A stretch of DNA of 64,000 nucleotides from Rhynchopus euleeides. Taxonomy: Eukaryota > Euglenozoa > Diplonemea > Diplonemida > Diplonemidae. Of this stretch, positions 31,701-41,915 are shown piece by piece. The stretch is from contig OY723321.1 of NCBI GenBank assembly GCA_963210315.1, forward strand, positions 868,001 to 932,000. Reading direction: 5' to 3'. Numbering within the stretch: the stretch's first letter is position 1; the number at the start of each line of letters is the position of its first letter. The notes beneath the pieces are model-generated. The model saw only the letters and a list, made by a program, of their open reading frames with translations, ran no database searches and was not told the origin of the DNA. The position numbers and the translations under genes are program-made.

Positions 31701-32786
31701 ACACAATGACAACGTACACACTCACGGATGAGAAGGCTTTGGGTTGCCCCGGATATACGGCGCACAGACAACATAAAACCTTCGAACTCAAGAATGGCTC
31801 GCGGGTCGCAGGTGCCACGGCACGTGCCACTCGCAGGCACCGTTCCGGTAAACAGGCACTGCAGCTTCAGCCTTTTCCGATTTCTCAGATAAGCTTTGTG
31901 CACCTCCCTTTGGGCCTTTACATCCCCGACCCACCCACCCGCACCTGCGGTGGTGTGGTCTAAAGTCTCATGGTGCACGTGGCAACCCTCTGAAGTGGGG
32001 GCTGTGTGCTCGCCTCACCCCAGCTCCGTTCTTCCCAACGGGGACAAGCCTTGCATGTTGCAGGACATCTCCCAGGGATGCTTTGTGCCGTGCTGGGTTC
32101 GATCCTCTCGCCTCTCGAAGTGTGGTATCACCGCGCCAACCTTCAGTACCGCTCGTATTCCGCTCGCGCACACAATCAAAATCTGGTGCTGTTTTCTGTT
32201 GAGTGTAAAATCATACCATGCCAAGGGAACATGCTCTCCTGCCCCCCCCGTCTCGGGGGGGAGGGGGGGAAGTGTGGGTTATTGCGGACGCAAAGAAAGA
32301 TCTCCTTCTGGCGTCTCTGTCAAAACCCACTGTTCCTTTATTCCTCCTCCTCTCGATCTCTCTATCTCTCGGATGATGAGAAGTGTGAGTGTTCCCCGCC
32401 CCGCCCCCCACCCGCCCCACCCCCACCAGAACTAGAAAACAAGCATTCAATTCCCCTCTTTCAGCAGATCAACGCCCGGCTTGTGATTATCGGCCGCCGA
32501 GAACGCTACATTCATCAATTCCCTCTTTCCCCAGAACAGGATTTACACATGAAACCTGCCTGTGTCAACTCTCGCACCGATTTCTGAGCTTGTTGTTACC
32601 ATCGCATTAGACTGGTTCGCTCGTTCGGTGCGTGACCCCCCGATCCCACAAACCTCGCTGTCTTGCCATACGAACCTATCGGGCCGAGTGGGGCCACCCG
32701 TGCTGGCTGCAACAAATAGCCGACCCATGGGAGCAGGGCGTTCGCCTCTTTGTTTTTTATTTGCAGGATCACCCAGCCCCCATTCC
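28759..32786. other. gene-poor region
   Basis: About 4 kb with no frame showing the coding bias of the real genes. An imperfect inverted repeat (CCCAGCCTCT core) pairs 30749-30775 with 30875-30901. Poly-G and poly-C runs lie at about 31240-31252 and 31622-31637. No tRNA or rRNA recognised. Confidence 0.5.
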
Positions 32787-33348
32787 GCATATTGCAGGGC
32801 TTTCCCTAAATCTGGGGGTCTGGGGGGCAAATTTCCAAAAACGGGTGCAAAAAAAGGGGGGAAAGGGGGGTTAGGCTGGGGCCCAGTCTGGGGGCTGCCA
32901 TTGCATTTGTTGGACTCCGTACGGATCGTAGTGGGGTCATTTTGTGGGTGTAGGCGCCCAGTTTCACCTGTGAAATCTGGATCTGGTCAGTCCTTCAAGT
33001 CCGACTCGTGATGGGAGGAGGTGACTGAGAGGCACCACACCACCCCACCCAGCGGGACCCCCCCATCGGTTTTGTCAAGACCCCGTTGTTTTGAACGTTT
33101 GGAATCTGTGCGGATCGTGGTGGGGTCATTTTGGCCATGAGGTGCCCGTGAAGACCCCTGTCTGGTTGTCACCGTGAAGGTTCAGCTCACCCCCCTCTAG
33201 TTCCTCACCCGGACAAGACAGGTCCTGAACATGTATGACCGTGTGAGACCTTCTGTGGCCGTATGTCACCTTGTGACCCGTTGTGGTGATGTGTAAGAAA
33301 GCCTCATTGGGGGGCGGGTGCCGATTTAGGGAAAGCCCTGGCATATTG
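32787..33348. mobile_element. non-autonomous hAT-type MITE
   Basis: A perfect 18-bp terminal inverted repeat, CAGGGCTTTCCCTAAATC at 32795-32812 and its complement at 33323-33340, is flanked on both sides by the same 8 bp, GCATATTG (32787-32794 and 33341-33348). An 8-bp target-site duplication and a CAGGG terminus are hallmarks of the hAT superfamily. The 546-bp interior has no transposase frame. It carries an internal repeat (CGGATCGTAGTGGGGTCATT at about 32921 and a near copy at about 33111). Confidence 0.88.
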
Positions 33349-34500
33349 TCTCATCGCCCTTTTTTTATATTCCCTTCTTTCCTTTGTACGGCAGTGCCTA
33401 TTATTTGTCGCTTTTAGTGCTTGTATGATTTTATGGTATCTTTTATACGCATGCCCCCACCGCCTGCACCGCAGGCCATAGCAAACAAAGTGGACTTGTC
33501 GCCATCCTGTTCCCACTCATGTCAGTCACGCATGGGGTGTGTGAGATTCGGGTGACGCGGGTGACCTTACACGACCCACAGGGCCTCACACCAGACATGC
33601 GTGTCTTTCCTAATTGAGCACACCACTAGACGACCCACCTGCAACATGTGTGAAGGTGGAGGCGGCTCTCTCTTTGGATGCAATGTCGGAGCGTTGCGGA
33701 AGAGAGTGTTGGTCATCACACGACAATCACGCCAACCACACTGCGCATCCCCCCCGGGAGGGTGGGGGTGGGGGGGAGGTGTGCCGGCAGTATCCCTTCC
33801 CCCCCGCTGTCTTGGCTATCTCCTGCAACAGGAAGCAATCAAGAATTGCTCTTCCATTCACTCTAGACAAGCCAAACCCCCCTCCCCCCCCCCTGTCCTG
33901 GCTATCTCCTGCAACAGCCACCTACAGCACAAGACCTCTCTTCATCACTTGTTTGTTCTCGTCTGATTCCGGTGCGGATGTCCCCACAAGGGAGGAAAAC
34001 GCCCTTTGCATTACACGTATTCCCCCCCGCCCCCACCACAAGGTCCCTTTTTGGGGGGGCTTTGCTATGGGTGCCGAAGACGGGTGTGTTTTTTTCCAAG
34101 GAGTTTGGCGCACAAAACGGCAGCCTCGTCTATTCCACAGGAGAAGAAAAATTGCCGATAGCGAAGACCGCTCCCCCCCCCCCCCCCCCCTCTCTCTCTG
34201 CCCTTTCACTACCCCCCCCCCCCTCTCTCTCTCTGCCGTGTATTTTTCTCTCTTTCTCTCTTTCCCCGCTACACTTTCTTCCCCTCGACACACACACACA
34301 CACGCCCAACCGGAGGCGCGATAAAGAGAGTTCAAAGCAGAGAAAGCAAGGTACGCGGGGGTGATGGTGGGTGGTGGAAACAAGCATAAAACCTGCGCCA
34401 CACATCGGGCCTTTCAGCTTGCTTGTGTGAAAGTGCAACAGACACCCCCGCCCCACCCCCACCACCCCCTTTGCCTTACAAAAGCAGCCACACCCTCCCC
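33349..34500. other. intergenic spacer
   Basis: No gene seen. Contains a short direct repeat (GTCTTGGCTATCTCCTGCAACAG-like, about 33808 and 33895) and poly-C runs at about 34174-34190 and 34212-34222. Confidence 0.5.
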
Positions 34501-34617
34501 CCCCCTCCCTCCCCTCAGCTCCTCTACCTGCCCCCTACCTGATCGGCTCCAGGGGTGGGAGAGGCGGAGCCACAGTGGTGCACGAGCGGGTGCAGTTGAG
34601 GGGGCCCCCCCTGCGCG

Positions 34618-35862
34618 ATGCGTCGGCATGCCGCTGTGGGCCTGGGGCACTCCTTCCGCCCCCCGGGGGTGCGGTGGGCCTGCGCTGCTGCGCATGGCAT
34701 GGGCACCGCCCCCACGGGGCGGGATGTTGTGATACAGGAGGTGGATGCGCACCACAGCGAGGTGCTAGGCAGGGTGATGGAGGACAACCTGGCGTCACAC
34801 TCGGACAGCGTGGTGAAGCAGAGGCTGTGCCTGAACCGTGTGGTGCAGGCGTGGAACGGCATACCCGACAGCGGTGCGGGGGGGCTCTGCTATGCCCGCA
34901 TGATTGTCTACTTCTCTGCGCTGCGGAGGGTGGGCGAGGCGCAGCAGCTTGCCGACGAGCTGGACAGGCGGGGCCTCCCCCGTCCCCTGCATGTTCACAA
35001 CGCGGTGGTTGCGATGCTGGCTGCCGGGGAGGAGCCGGACCTCCCGGGGCTGCTCTCGGTGCTGCGCAGCCTGGCTGCCCGCGGGCAGGATGCAAACGCC
35101 GCAACCTGCGCGCAGTTTGTCCAGGCGTTCGCGAAATGGAGGAGGCCCGACGCTGCAGTGTCGGTTCTCTGTATCATGCGCGAGCAGGGTTATGCGATCC
35201 ACCCGAAGAATGTCGCAAAGGCTGTATGTTCGTGCGGCACAGTAGAGGCAGCTCTGCGTGTCGCAGCGACCTTCTGCCACACAGACCCACATGTGCTGAA
35301 TGCAATCCTATCGGTGGCTGCGCGGAGTGGGTCGGTGGTTGATGCATGGAAGACATACCGCACGCTGCGGCCGGAGGATGTGACGCATCGCACGTTGAAT
35401 GCCCTTCTGAGGGCACATGCTGCCCGGTTCGATCTGAGCGGTGCGTTGTATGTGCTGACGCATTTCCGGGAGCGGCATAGCCTGGCTCCGAATGAGGAGT
35501 CCTGCCGTGCCCTGCTCGCGTTGGCATGCAAGCTTGCGGTGAAGGCTCCTAGCGCAGAGGCCAGGAGGGAGGTTGTGGAGCTCGGGCGTGCTGTGTTTTC
35601 GGAGGCGCAAGAGAGCTGTCTTGTCTCCCCTGCCGTTGCGGGTGCCATGTGCTCGCTCTGTGTAGCAGCGTCGGATGCTGCCGGCCTGGCTGACACCGTC
35701 GCTGCGGCAGCCCGCCTGCAGGTGTCCCGTGTGACACTTCTGGACCAGCTGCACAACGCCCAGCGCCTGCTGGGCGGGCTCACCCCCCAACACAGCACCA
35801 CCATTCCACCCCCTCAGAAAAATGGTGGAGGCGGGGGGCACCTACGGGGGTCTGAAGGATGA
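34618..35862 (+). CDS. pentatricopeptide-repeat-like helical protein
   Basis: Single exon, 414 aa, ATG at 34618; a CCCTCCCCTCAG acceptor ends about 100 nt upstream. From about residue 60 to 370 the protein is a string of paired helices of roughly 35 residues with PPR-style phrases (CYARMIVYFSALRRVGEAQQL, LHVHNAVVAMLAAGEE, CAQFVQAFAKWRRPDAAVS, TLNALLRAHAARFDLSGAL). PPR proteins bind RNA, usually in mitochondria or plastids; the Arg-containing N-terminus could be a targeting sequence. The last 14 codons run past the start codon of the TPR-SET gene (overlap 35822-35862, different frame). Family call moderate; specificity unknown. Confidence 0.75.
   Translation: MRRHAAVGLGHSFRPPGVRWACAAAHGMGTAPTGRDVVIQEVDAHHSEVLGRVMEDNLASHSDSVVKQRLCLNRVVQAWNGIPDSGAGGLCYARMIVYFSALRRVGEAQQLADELDRRGLPRPLHVHNAVVAMLAAGEEPDLPGLLSVLRSLAARGQDANAATCAQFVQAFAKWRRPDAAVSVLCIMREQGYAIHPKNVAKAVCSCGTVEAALRVAATFCHTDPHVLNAILSVAARSGSVVDAWKTYRTLRPEDVTHRTLNALLRAHAARFDLSGALYVLTHFRERHSLAPNEESCRALLALACKLAVKAPSAEARREVVELGRAVFSEAQESCLVSPAVAGAMCSLCVAASDAAGLADTVAAAARLQVSRVTLLDQLHNAQRLLGGLTPQHSTTIPPPQKNGGGGGHLRGSEG
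35800..35817 (+). other. predicted acceptor inside the end of the PPR coding region
   Basis: CATTCCACCCCCTCAG with AG at 35816-35817, four bases before the TPR-SET ATG and 45 bases before the PPR stop codon ends. Confidence 0.5.
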
Positions 35863-37330
35863 GGGGAACCAGGCCTTCAAGCGGGGCGACTGGGCTGCTG
35901 CCTCTGCGCTCTACCAGCGTGCCGCGGCTGCCGCATCGACGGATGCGGAGCGCGCCGTAGTGGCGGCGAACCGGAGCACCGCGTGTCTCAAAGGGGGGGA
36001 TGTGGGCGAAGCTGTGTCAGCTGCGGCAGCCGCCACGGCGCTCAACCCGGCATACTCCAAAGGGCACTTCCGCGCGGCACAGGCCCTGCTGGCAAAGGGC
36101 ACGCGCGACTCCAGCATCCACACTATCATCGACGCACGCAGCGCTGCACGGGAGGCAACCCGCCTCAACTCAGCGGCGCCCGACGCTGGCGTGGCGCGCA
36201 TCCTGCGTGAATGCCACTCAGCACTATTCCACAAGGCACCGCTGCACGGGCCTGTCGAGATCTCACGCGACTCCCTCCACGGCGTGGGCATGCGGGCCAC
36301 ACGCGCCATCTCCCCTGGCGAGACGCTGCTGGAGGACCTCCCTGTCGCCTTCTCACGCGAATTGCAGTGGCAGGCAGCTGCGTCAGATATCGTGTCACAG
36401 CTGGAAGCGCTGCCAGCACAGACCCTCGCCTGGGTGACAGATCTCCACGACCCGGCGGGCGACGCGCAGACGCTGCGCGAGCAGCTGTTCTGCATCTGGG
36501 ATGCCAACGGGCACGCCGTGGGTGAGATCGACTTCCGCATGGGTGAGTTCCGCAAGGCGGGGTGCGCCATCTACACGTCGGGGAGCAGGGTGAACCACTC
36601 GTGCTTCCCCAACAGCGTGCAGACCTTCTGCCGCACGACGGGGCTGATCAGGGTGCGCAGCCTGGTGCACATCCCGGAGGGGGAGGAGATCACCATCACC
36701 TACTCCCCCCTGCATCTGGGGCGTGCCGCGCGGCACAAGAAGCTCCGGTTCACCTGCACCTGCCCCAGGTGCGAGCGGGAGGCAGCCGCAGAGGGTGTTC
36801 CGGGGGATGCCGATGCCGCAGCGGAGCTCGAGTCGCGGTATGATGAGATCAGCGAACTCTCGCTCCAGGCAGAGAGGGGCAATGATCCCAACATGAGGGA
36901 TCGTGCGGCGGAGAGGGCTGCACAGCTGGAGGAGGACACACGCCGTGCCCTCGGGGACAGCAGCGAGGCAGCGTATATGGCGTGCATGCTGCGTTGCAAG
37001 CTGTGGGCGGAGCGGCCCGGGGCGCGGCCATCCTTCGAGCTGCTGCATGCCCTGACGCAGCAGCATATGCCTCCGAATTTTCCCATCCTGGTGTCGACGA
37101 ACATCTACCTCGCCCTGCATAAGGCAGCGGCAGAGGAGGATGACGCCATCGTGCTCCAGCATATCAACGCTGCCTTCAAGGTGCACCGCGTTGCCATCGG
37201 AGGCCCCCTGGGCTGTGACGCGGAGGGGGATGACATCGACTGCTTCTGGTCGAGGTACCATGCAGAGCTGACGCTCCTCGAGGTGGACTCTTTGGAACGT
37301 GCGCGCATGTTGTTTGGGAGCATTGCCTGA
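35822..37330 (+). CDS. TPR-SET domain protein (SMYD-like lysine methyltransferase)
   Basis: Single exon, 502 aa. The N-terminus is a TPR unit (LKDEGNQAFKRGDWAAASAL, AANRSTACLKGGDVGEAV, ALNPAYSKGHFRAAQAL; about 10-92). The SET domain follows, starting VEISRDSLHGVGMRATRAI. It has the SAM/substrate signature SRVNHSCFPN (256-264), the catalytic GEEITITYSP (287-296) and the post-SET zinc ligands TCTCPRC (311-317). The order TPR, SET, post-SET Cys cluster, helical C-terminus matches SMYD-like and plant/protist TPR-SET proteins that methylate histone or non-histone lysines. Key residues look intact. A typical MYND finger is not visible between the SET halves. The start is fixed by the acceptor four bases upstream. 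Confidence 0.88.
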   Translation: MVEAGGTYGGLKDEGNQAFKRGDWAAASALYQRAAAAASTDAERAVVAANRSTACLKGGDVGEAVSAAAAATALNPAYSKGHFRAAQALLAKGTRDSSIHTIIDARSAAREATRLNSAAPDAGVARILRECHSALFHKAPLHGPVEISRDSLHGVGMRATRAISPGETLLEDLPVAFSRELQWQAAASDIVSQLEALPAQTLAWVTDLHDPAGDAQTLREQLFCIWDANGHAVGEIDFRMGEFRKAGCAIYTSGSRVNHSCFPNSVQTFCRTTGLIRVRSLVHIPEGEEITITYSPLHLGRAARHKKLRFTCTCPRCEREAAAEGVPGDADAAAELESRYDEISELSLQAERGNDPNMRDRAAERAAQLEEDTRRALGDSSEAAYMACMLRCKLWAERPGARPSFELLHALTQQHMPPNFPILVSTNIYLALHKAAAEEDDAIVLQHINAAFKVHRVAIGGPLGCDAEGDDIDCFWSRYHAELTLLEVDSLERARMLFGSIA

Positions 37331-37770
37331 ACCCCGAAAATGTGGTTGTGGGGCTGTGGGATTGGTGGTTGCGAGGGGGAAAGGGGGAGGGAGGGGTGTC
37401 GAAGGTAGGGGATGGCCTTCCCCCCACGTTGTGTTTTAGAACGTTTTGAACGATTTTTTGGCTGTGTTCGTAGCGCCCCCTGGTGAGAGGGGCTGTGTTG
37501 TGTTCTCCTTGCCGCACGGTGGGGCATTGCCTTACGTCGCCTCTTCCTGTTTCCACTGTTGGTTCGTTCGTCAGAGGGCGGGATGCTGGCGCCATGACCT
37601 CGATACAGGCAGGAATACGTCTCGGTGATGGTGCTGTGTCATTCCTGAATCACAGGGTGTCTCCGCACGACGTGCTGCGCAACCAAATAGAGGGCCTGTG
37701 GCCTGCGACACAATGCAAGCGCAAGACGCCTACGGGTACTTGTAAATTTTCACGCGAGTTGCACTTTGGT
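37331..37770. other. intergenic spacer
   Basis: No gene seen. The open frame here is only the 5' extension of the small secreted protein's frame. Confidence 0.5.
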
Positions 37771-38680
37771 GGCGTACAGCATTGCACCACATCCTTCGCA
37801 CAGGCAGCAGCTCCACCTGAACTGCACCCAACAATGATGCGCTGTCTGCTCTTGGCTGTCTGCTGTGCGAGCACCTCTGCCTGGCTGACCGGCCATGGCG
37901 AGGAGAGCCTGGAGAAGCTGCTCCCCGTGTCATGCCCGATAGCCTTTGGCATGTTGTCTCGCGATCCCACGTTTCTGCCGAGCCTCCAGCCCCTTGTCGT
38001 CAGTGTCGCTGTTCTGAAGCCTCTCAACGAAGAAGGCGAGGCAGAGGTGTTTATCACTGAGGAGGTCAACAAGGTGCTTGGACTCCAGCAGCAGCTGATC
38101 GCTAGGCAGAGTATTCTGAAGGATGGGAGGCTCGGCATCGCCGTGAGGAGTGAGCTCATTGGCATCGCGAGTCTGCTTATGAAGGAGGTGCCGTTTACGG
38201 CCTCCTTCCACAACACCGAACACGAGGATGAGTGCAAGGTGGTCTGCACTGCGACCTTCGATGCATTCGCACCACTGATACCCTACATTGTAAACACAGC
38301 GGAGGGTGCCCACACGTTGATGTTGGAGCGCTTCGCTGAAAGGTGTCTCCTGGTCTCCTCCAAAGGAGAGTCCTCCTCGAAGCCGACAGCTTAGTGGCGC
38401 AGACTGTTCACTGGGAAATCTGTAATTTCCCTCCAAATCCATCTTCCAAGAATCTTCGTGGAGGAATGGAAAAACGGCTCCTATCCCCCCCTCCCACCCT
38501 CTCGCAGTACGCCCTCAACTGCGGACAGACCACCTCACCCCATCTTTGGTTGAGGCGCACGCATCAGCTAAATAATGGCTTTTCCTCGGATTCTTGCCGG
38601 CTCACGTGAAATGTGCAATATTTCGATGGACCTGTGAACCAAGCCCGCGTGTTGTCTCTTCCCTTCCGAGATGTCTCTCA
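37771..38680 (+). repeat. tandem segmental duplication, unit 1
   Basis: Homologous to 39285-40060, beginning GGCGTACAGCATTGCACC and reaching CTTGCCGGCTCACGTGAAA and beyond. It contains the whole small secreted-protein gene. Confidence 0.8.
37834..38394 (+). CDS. small secreted protein, tandem copy 1, unknown family
   Basis: 186 aa from ATG 37834; a CACAG acceptor lies about 30 bp upstream. Residues 1-17 (MMRCLLLAVCCASTSAW) are a clear signal peptide. The mature part is about 170 aa with a few Cys (SC at about 33-34, ECKVVC near 130). I recognise no family. A second copy lies 1.5 kb downstream (39348). A central block of about 60 codons is nearly identical at DNA level while short patches on both sides differ. 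The shared homology includes about 50 bp upstream and about 280 bp downstream of the coding region, so this is a segmental tandem duplication. Confidence 0.75.
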   Translation: MMRCLLLAVCCASTSAWLTGHGEESLEKLLPVSCPIAFGMLSRDPTFLPSLQPLVVSVAVLKPLNEEGEAEVFITEEVNKVLGLQQQLIARQSILKDGRLGIAVRSELIGIASLLMKEVPFTASFHNTEHEDECKVVCTATFDAFAPLIPYIVNTAEGAHTLMLERFAERCLLVSSKGESSSKPTA

Positions 38681-39284
38681 TCTACCCTTCCTCCCTTCGT
38701 TTCCTTTGTGTATGTATGTCTTCCCAAAGTGGAGACGCTGAGTACCCATGGGTGAGGCTAGGCATGGTACAGGTACGCTGCTAGCCTGCCTTGATCCGAC
38801 AGAAACATGGTATGTATGGCATATTAGAATATCGTTGATTACGCGCACACTTCCCCACATGTGTGCCCTGTAACACCTCAACACAGGCCGAGTATAGCAC
38901 TGGAAGATGTCAGACGCAACCTGCATCACGAGTGAAGGGAGATCATCCTTGTGTTTCCTTCTACTTCTACTTCTATTTCAATACCAATACAACCCCTTGG
39001 CAATGATTTTTTGTGGACACAATATCAGCGTCGTTGCTGCTATGTCGCTGCTATTCCAGTACCCTTCATGGCAGCACGCTGTCTGTGCTGATATTTGTCC
39101 GTACTATGCCCGATGCACACGCATCTGCGTCGACGTAGAGCGAGAATCAGAATCATAAAAGCCAGCCTGGCTGCTGCCAGGATGCTGCTTTGTCGACCAC
39201 CGGCAAGATGCTGTGCAGAACCCCTTCCTCCCCTCCCACACTCCCACGACTTCATCCCTGCTGTGATTGTATGAGGTTTCCAGT
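38681..39284. other. spacer between duplicated units
   Basis: No gene seen; a (CTTCTA)n-like microsatellite is at about 38958-38978. Confidence 0.5.
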
Positions 39285-40060
39285 GGCGTACAGCATTGCA
39301 CCACATCCTTCGAGCAGATAGCAGCTCCACCTGAACTGCACCCAACAATGATGCGCTGTCTGCTCTTGGCTGTCTGCTGTGCGAGCACCTCTGCCTGGCT
39401 GACCGGCCCTGGCGAGGTGAACCTGGAGAAGCTGCTCCCCGTGTCATGCTCGAAAGCCGTTGTCATGGTGTCCCACGATCCCACGTTTCTGCCGAGCCTC
39501 CAGCCCCTTGTCGTCAGTGTCGCTGTTCTGAAGCCTCTCAACGAAGAAGGCGAGGCAGAGGTGTTTATCACTGAGGAGATCAACAAGGTGCTTGGACTCC
39601 AGCAGCAGCTGATCGCTAGGCAGAGTATTCTGAAGGATGGGAGGCTTGGCATCGCCTTGATCGTTAAGCTCATTGGTGTCTCGAGTCTGCTGATGAAGGA
39701 AGTGCGGTTTACGTACTCCTTCCACAACACCGAACACGAGGATGAGTGCAAGGCAGTCTGCAATGCGACCTTCGATGCATTCGCACCACTGATACCCTTC
39801 ATTACAAACACAGCGGAGGGTGCCCAGACGGTGATGTTGGAACGCTTCGCTGAAACGTCTCAAATGAGTCCTGCTCGAAGCCGGTAGTCTAGTGGTGCAG
39901 ACTCTTCACTTTGAAATCTGCGATTTTCCTCCGAATCGGCCCATACAACAGCAAAGAAAGGATGTTGCTTGGGCTCTTGCCGGCTCACGTGAAAATGCGC
40001 AAGGTTTTGACGGACCTGTGTTGTCCACCAAGCCTGCGTGTTGTCTCCGAGACCGGTTGT
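39285..40060 (+). repeat. tandem segmental duplication, unit 2
   Basis: Homologous to 37771-38680, covering the second secreted-protein gene with short flanks. Confidence 0.8.
39348..39887 (+). CDS. small secreted protein, tandem copy 2, unknown family
   Basis: 179 aa, the paralogue of the gene at 37834. The first 20 residues, including the signal peptide, are identical, and the central block from DPTFLPSLQPLVV to KDGRLGIA has only one amino-acid change. The patches LTGHGEESLEK/LTGPGEVNLEK, SCPIAFGMLSRD/SCSKAVVMVSHD, VRSELIGIA/LIVKLIGVS and the C-terminal tail differ mostly at replacement positions. The copy ends seven residues earlier because its tail is rewritten. A secreted or lumenal location is expected; function unknown. 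Confidence 0.75.
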   Translation: MMRCLLLAVCCASTSAWLTGPGEVNLEKLLPVSCSKAVVMVSHDPTFLPSLQPLVVSVAVLKPLNEEGEAEVFITEEINKVLGLQQQLIARQSILKDGRLGIALIVKLIGVSSLLMKEVRFTYSFHNTEHEDECKAVCNATFDAFAPLIPFITNTAEGAQTVMLERFAETSQMSPARSR

Positions 40061-40875
40061 CACACGTCTTCCATCTACTTTCCCCTCTCTTTCCCCCTTT
40101 TCCGTTTTGGATAACATCTCCTCAGCTCCCTCATATCCTTTCCACAGGGTACCCCGAGAGGATGTCCCGACTGACATGCTTCCCCGCCTACACAGGACAA
40201 CTGTCCCGCAGTGGAGAGGACGTCATGGTAGGCTTGACATGAGACGTCGTTAAGGTTGGGTTCATGTGGTCCCGGGGTGCTGCAACACGTCGTCAAACAT
40301 ACAAGCGGGTCAAGAACGCTCCATTCTTTGAGACCCGACAGGACTGTGTTGATCGAACAAAAAATACATCTCAGAATTGCTTTCCCTCAAACCTGCTTGC
40401 AGGGGCGTCGATGGGACGGATCAAGTTTGCTTGTGGTTGTCGACAGGGCGTTCGCTCGGGGAGAAATAGGGGCCTATTTCGTTAAAAAAATGATTCTGGG
40501 AAAACCCTTCTCCCACCTCTCTCCCGGGCATTTCTCCCAAGGGGGAGAAATTAAATAAAAAAAGTTTCTCGGAAGTTTTTGCCTCAGGTGGGAAGGGGTT
40601 CTGAAGGAGAAGGGCAGCACCCTCTCGTACAAATTGATACCACCACGCTTCGCACGGAGCGGAAATATCCCAAAGAAGCGAGATCTGAACCTGCTGGGGA
40701 CCGTCGGAGCTATTGCCGGCATCAGCATGGTCAAAGCCAGAGGAGGCCGAAGCCAAGAGCATAGTGGCCTGCCACAGGCACCAGGCCGCTGTACCTCTTG
40801 AGCATGCTGTCTCAAGGTGCACGTTGTCTGTATGTGGTGTTCGACGATGAAGCGGACTCGGGGACGAGGCTGACA
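40061..40875. other. gene-free spacer at the start of the repeat block
   Basis: No gene seen. Holds one copy of the AGGGTACCCCGAGAG motif (about 40145-40166) found again at 41574 and, inverted, at 47250. Also holds TCTCAGAATTGCTTT (about 40370), similar to 41555. Confidence 0.5.
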
Positions 40876-40934
40876 AATGTTCACTACCGTGGCCTCCGGC
40901 GGCTGGGGGGCTCCGCCCCCCAGACCCCCCTGTG
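40876..40934 (-). repeat. GC hairpin element, inverted copy
   Basis: Reverse complement of the elements at 42643, 42802, 44049 and 44208, with core CTGGGGGGC-GGA-GCCCCCCAG (9-bp stem, 3-base loop) plus a CCGCCGGAGGCCACGGTAG flank. Confidence 0.75.
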
Positions 40935-41192
40935 ACCTGTGAAGTCTGTCCAACAGGAACGAACGAGCGCATGTGACCGTGCCCTTCCTTCTCGAGAACG
41001 GGTATCGGCGACGGTCCGTGATCCTGTTTTGGGTTCGTCACCAACTCCCGAAGTACTCACTGATTGCCGCAAACCTCCATTTTGCAGCCGCGAACCGCGA
41101 AATGGGCCCCTTGCGCCAAACATATATAGTACCCTGGTCTGGACCCTTCAGTGTGTGAGGCAATTTGTCTGAGGGGCCGATGTTGCATGATT

Positions 41193-41219
41193 TCGCGCGC
41201 GCGAAGCGCGCGCGAAAAA
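41193..41219. repeat. perfect GC hairpin
   Basis: TTTCGCGCGCGC-GAA-GCGCGCGCGAAA: 12-bp stem with a 3-base loop, followed by an A run. A similar TTC-loop hairpin is at 48074-48100. Confidence 0.7.
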
Positions 41220-41685
41220 AAAAATTGAGGCGGCAATTTTACCCCTTTCTCCCACAGTCTCTGAGGAAGGTGGGAGATAGCGAACACCCTGGTTGTCGAC
41301 ACCAAAAAGAATTACATTGAATCAATGGTGCCCCTGAATACCCCCTTTTTCACTACGCACAAAGTACGCAATCTGGGGTCGTCAGGGACACTGCATTGTT
41401 GTCTCAATCGGTCTGAGGGCGGACCTCGCCTCTCCCACTGAAGAAATGAACAACTGCCCCCTACCCTACTGTGGGAAATGGGCATCAATGGGACAGAACG
41501 GGTCTGCGTGGTACCTCGCAGAGCCTGGGCTTGTCGACACCAAAAAAAATCACAGCTCAGAATTGTTTTGACACCTAGGGTACCCCGAGAGAATGTCACC
41601 CCCTGGGTGACCATGGGGAATGTCATCACCCCCCCCCCCCCCCCCTTCGGCCCTCGAGGGCACGACGCGCTGGCAGAAATCTCCT

Positions 41686-41915
41686 GAACCGGTTTGAAAA
41701 CAGTAACCGGTTCCTTGGGAACCGGTTTGGGAACCGGTTGAAATCACAACGGCAAACCGGTTACTGACAAATCCGAACCGGTTGAGGACAGGTTCAGAAC
41801 CGGCTGGGACCGGTTCTGAAACTGGCAAAAACCGGTTCGTGAACCGGTTTGCAGGAACCGGTTTCAGAACCGGTTCACGAACCGGTTCCAGAACCGGTTC
41901 TGAAACCGGTTCCCC
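41686..41915. repeat. AACCGGTT palindrome array 1
   Basis: About 13 exact copies of the palindrome AACCGGTT, mostly as GAACCGGTTC, separated by a few bases that vary. Followed by CTGACCGGATTTCTATAGGG, which is also at the end of array 2. Confidence 0.85.

Noticed and set aside
32085-32130. GGGTTCGATCC B-box-like string, possible tRNA
   Set aside because: No matching A-box or cloverleaf upstream.
32562-33011. 149-codon open frame
   Set aside because: It crosses into the hAT-type MITE and has no domain, so it is chance.
38389-39945. tRNA-like look of TAGTCTAGTGG ... CCTCCGAATCGG after the second secreted gene and its counterpart after the first
   Set aside because: A-box-like and B-box-like strings occur, but no acceptor stem, anticodon arm or T-arm pairing can be drawn; the similarity of the two sites comes from the segmental duplication.
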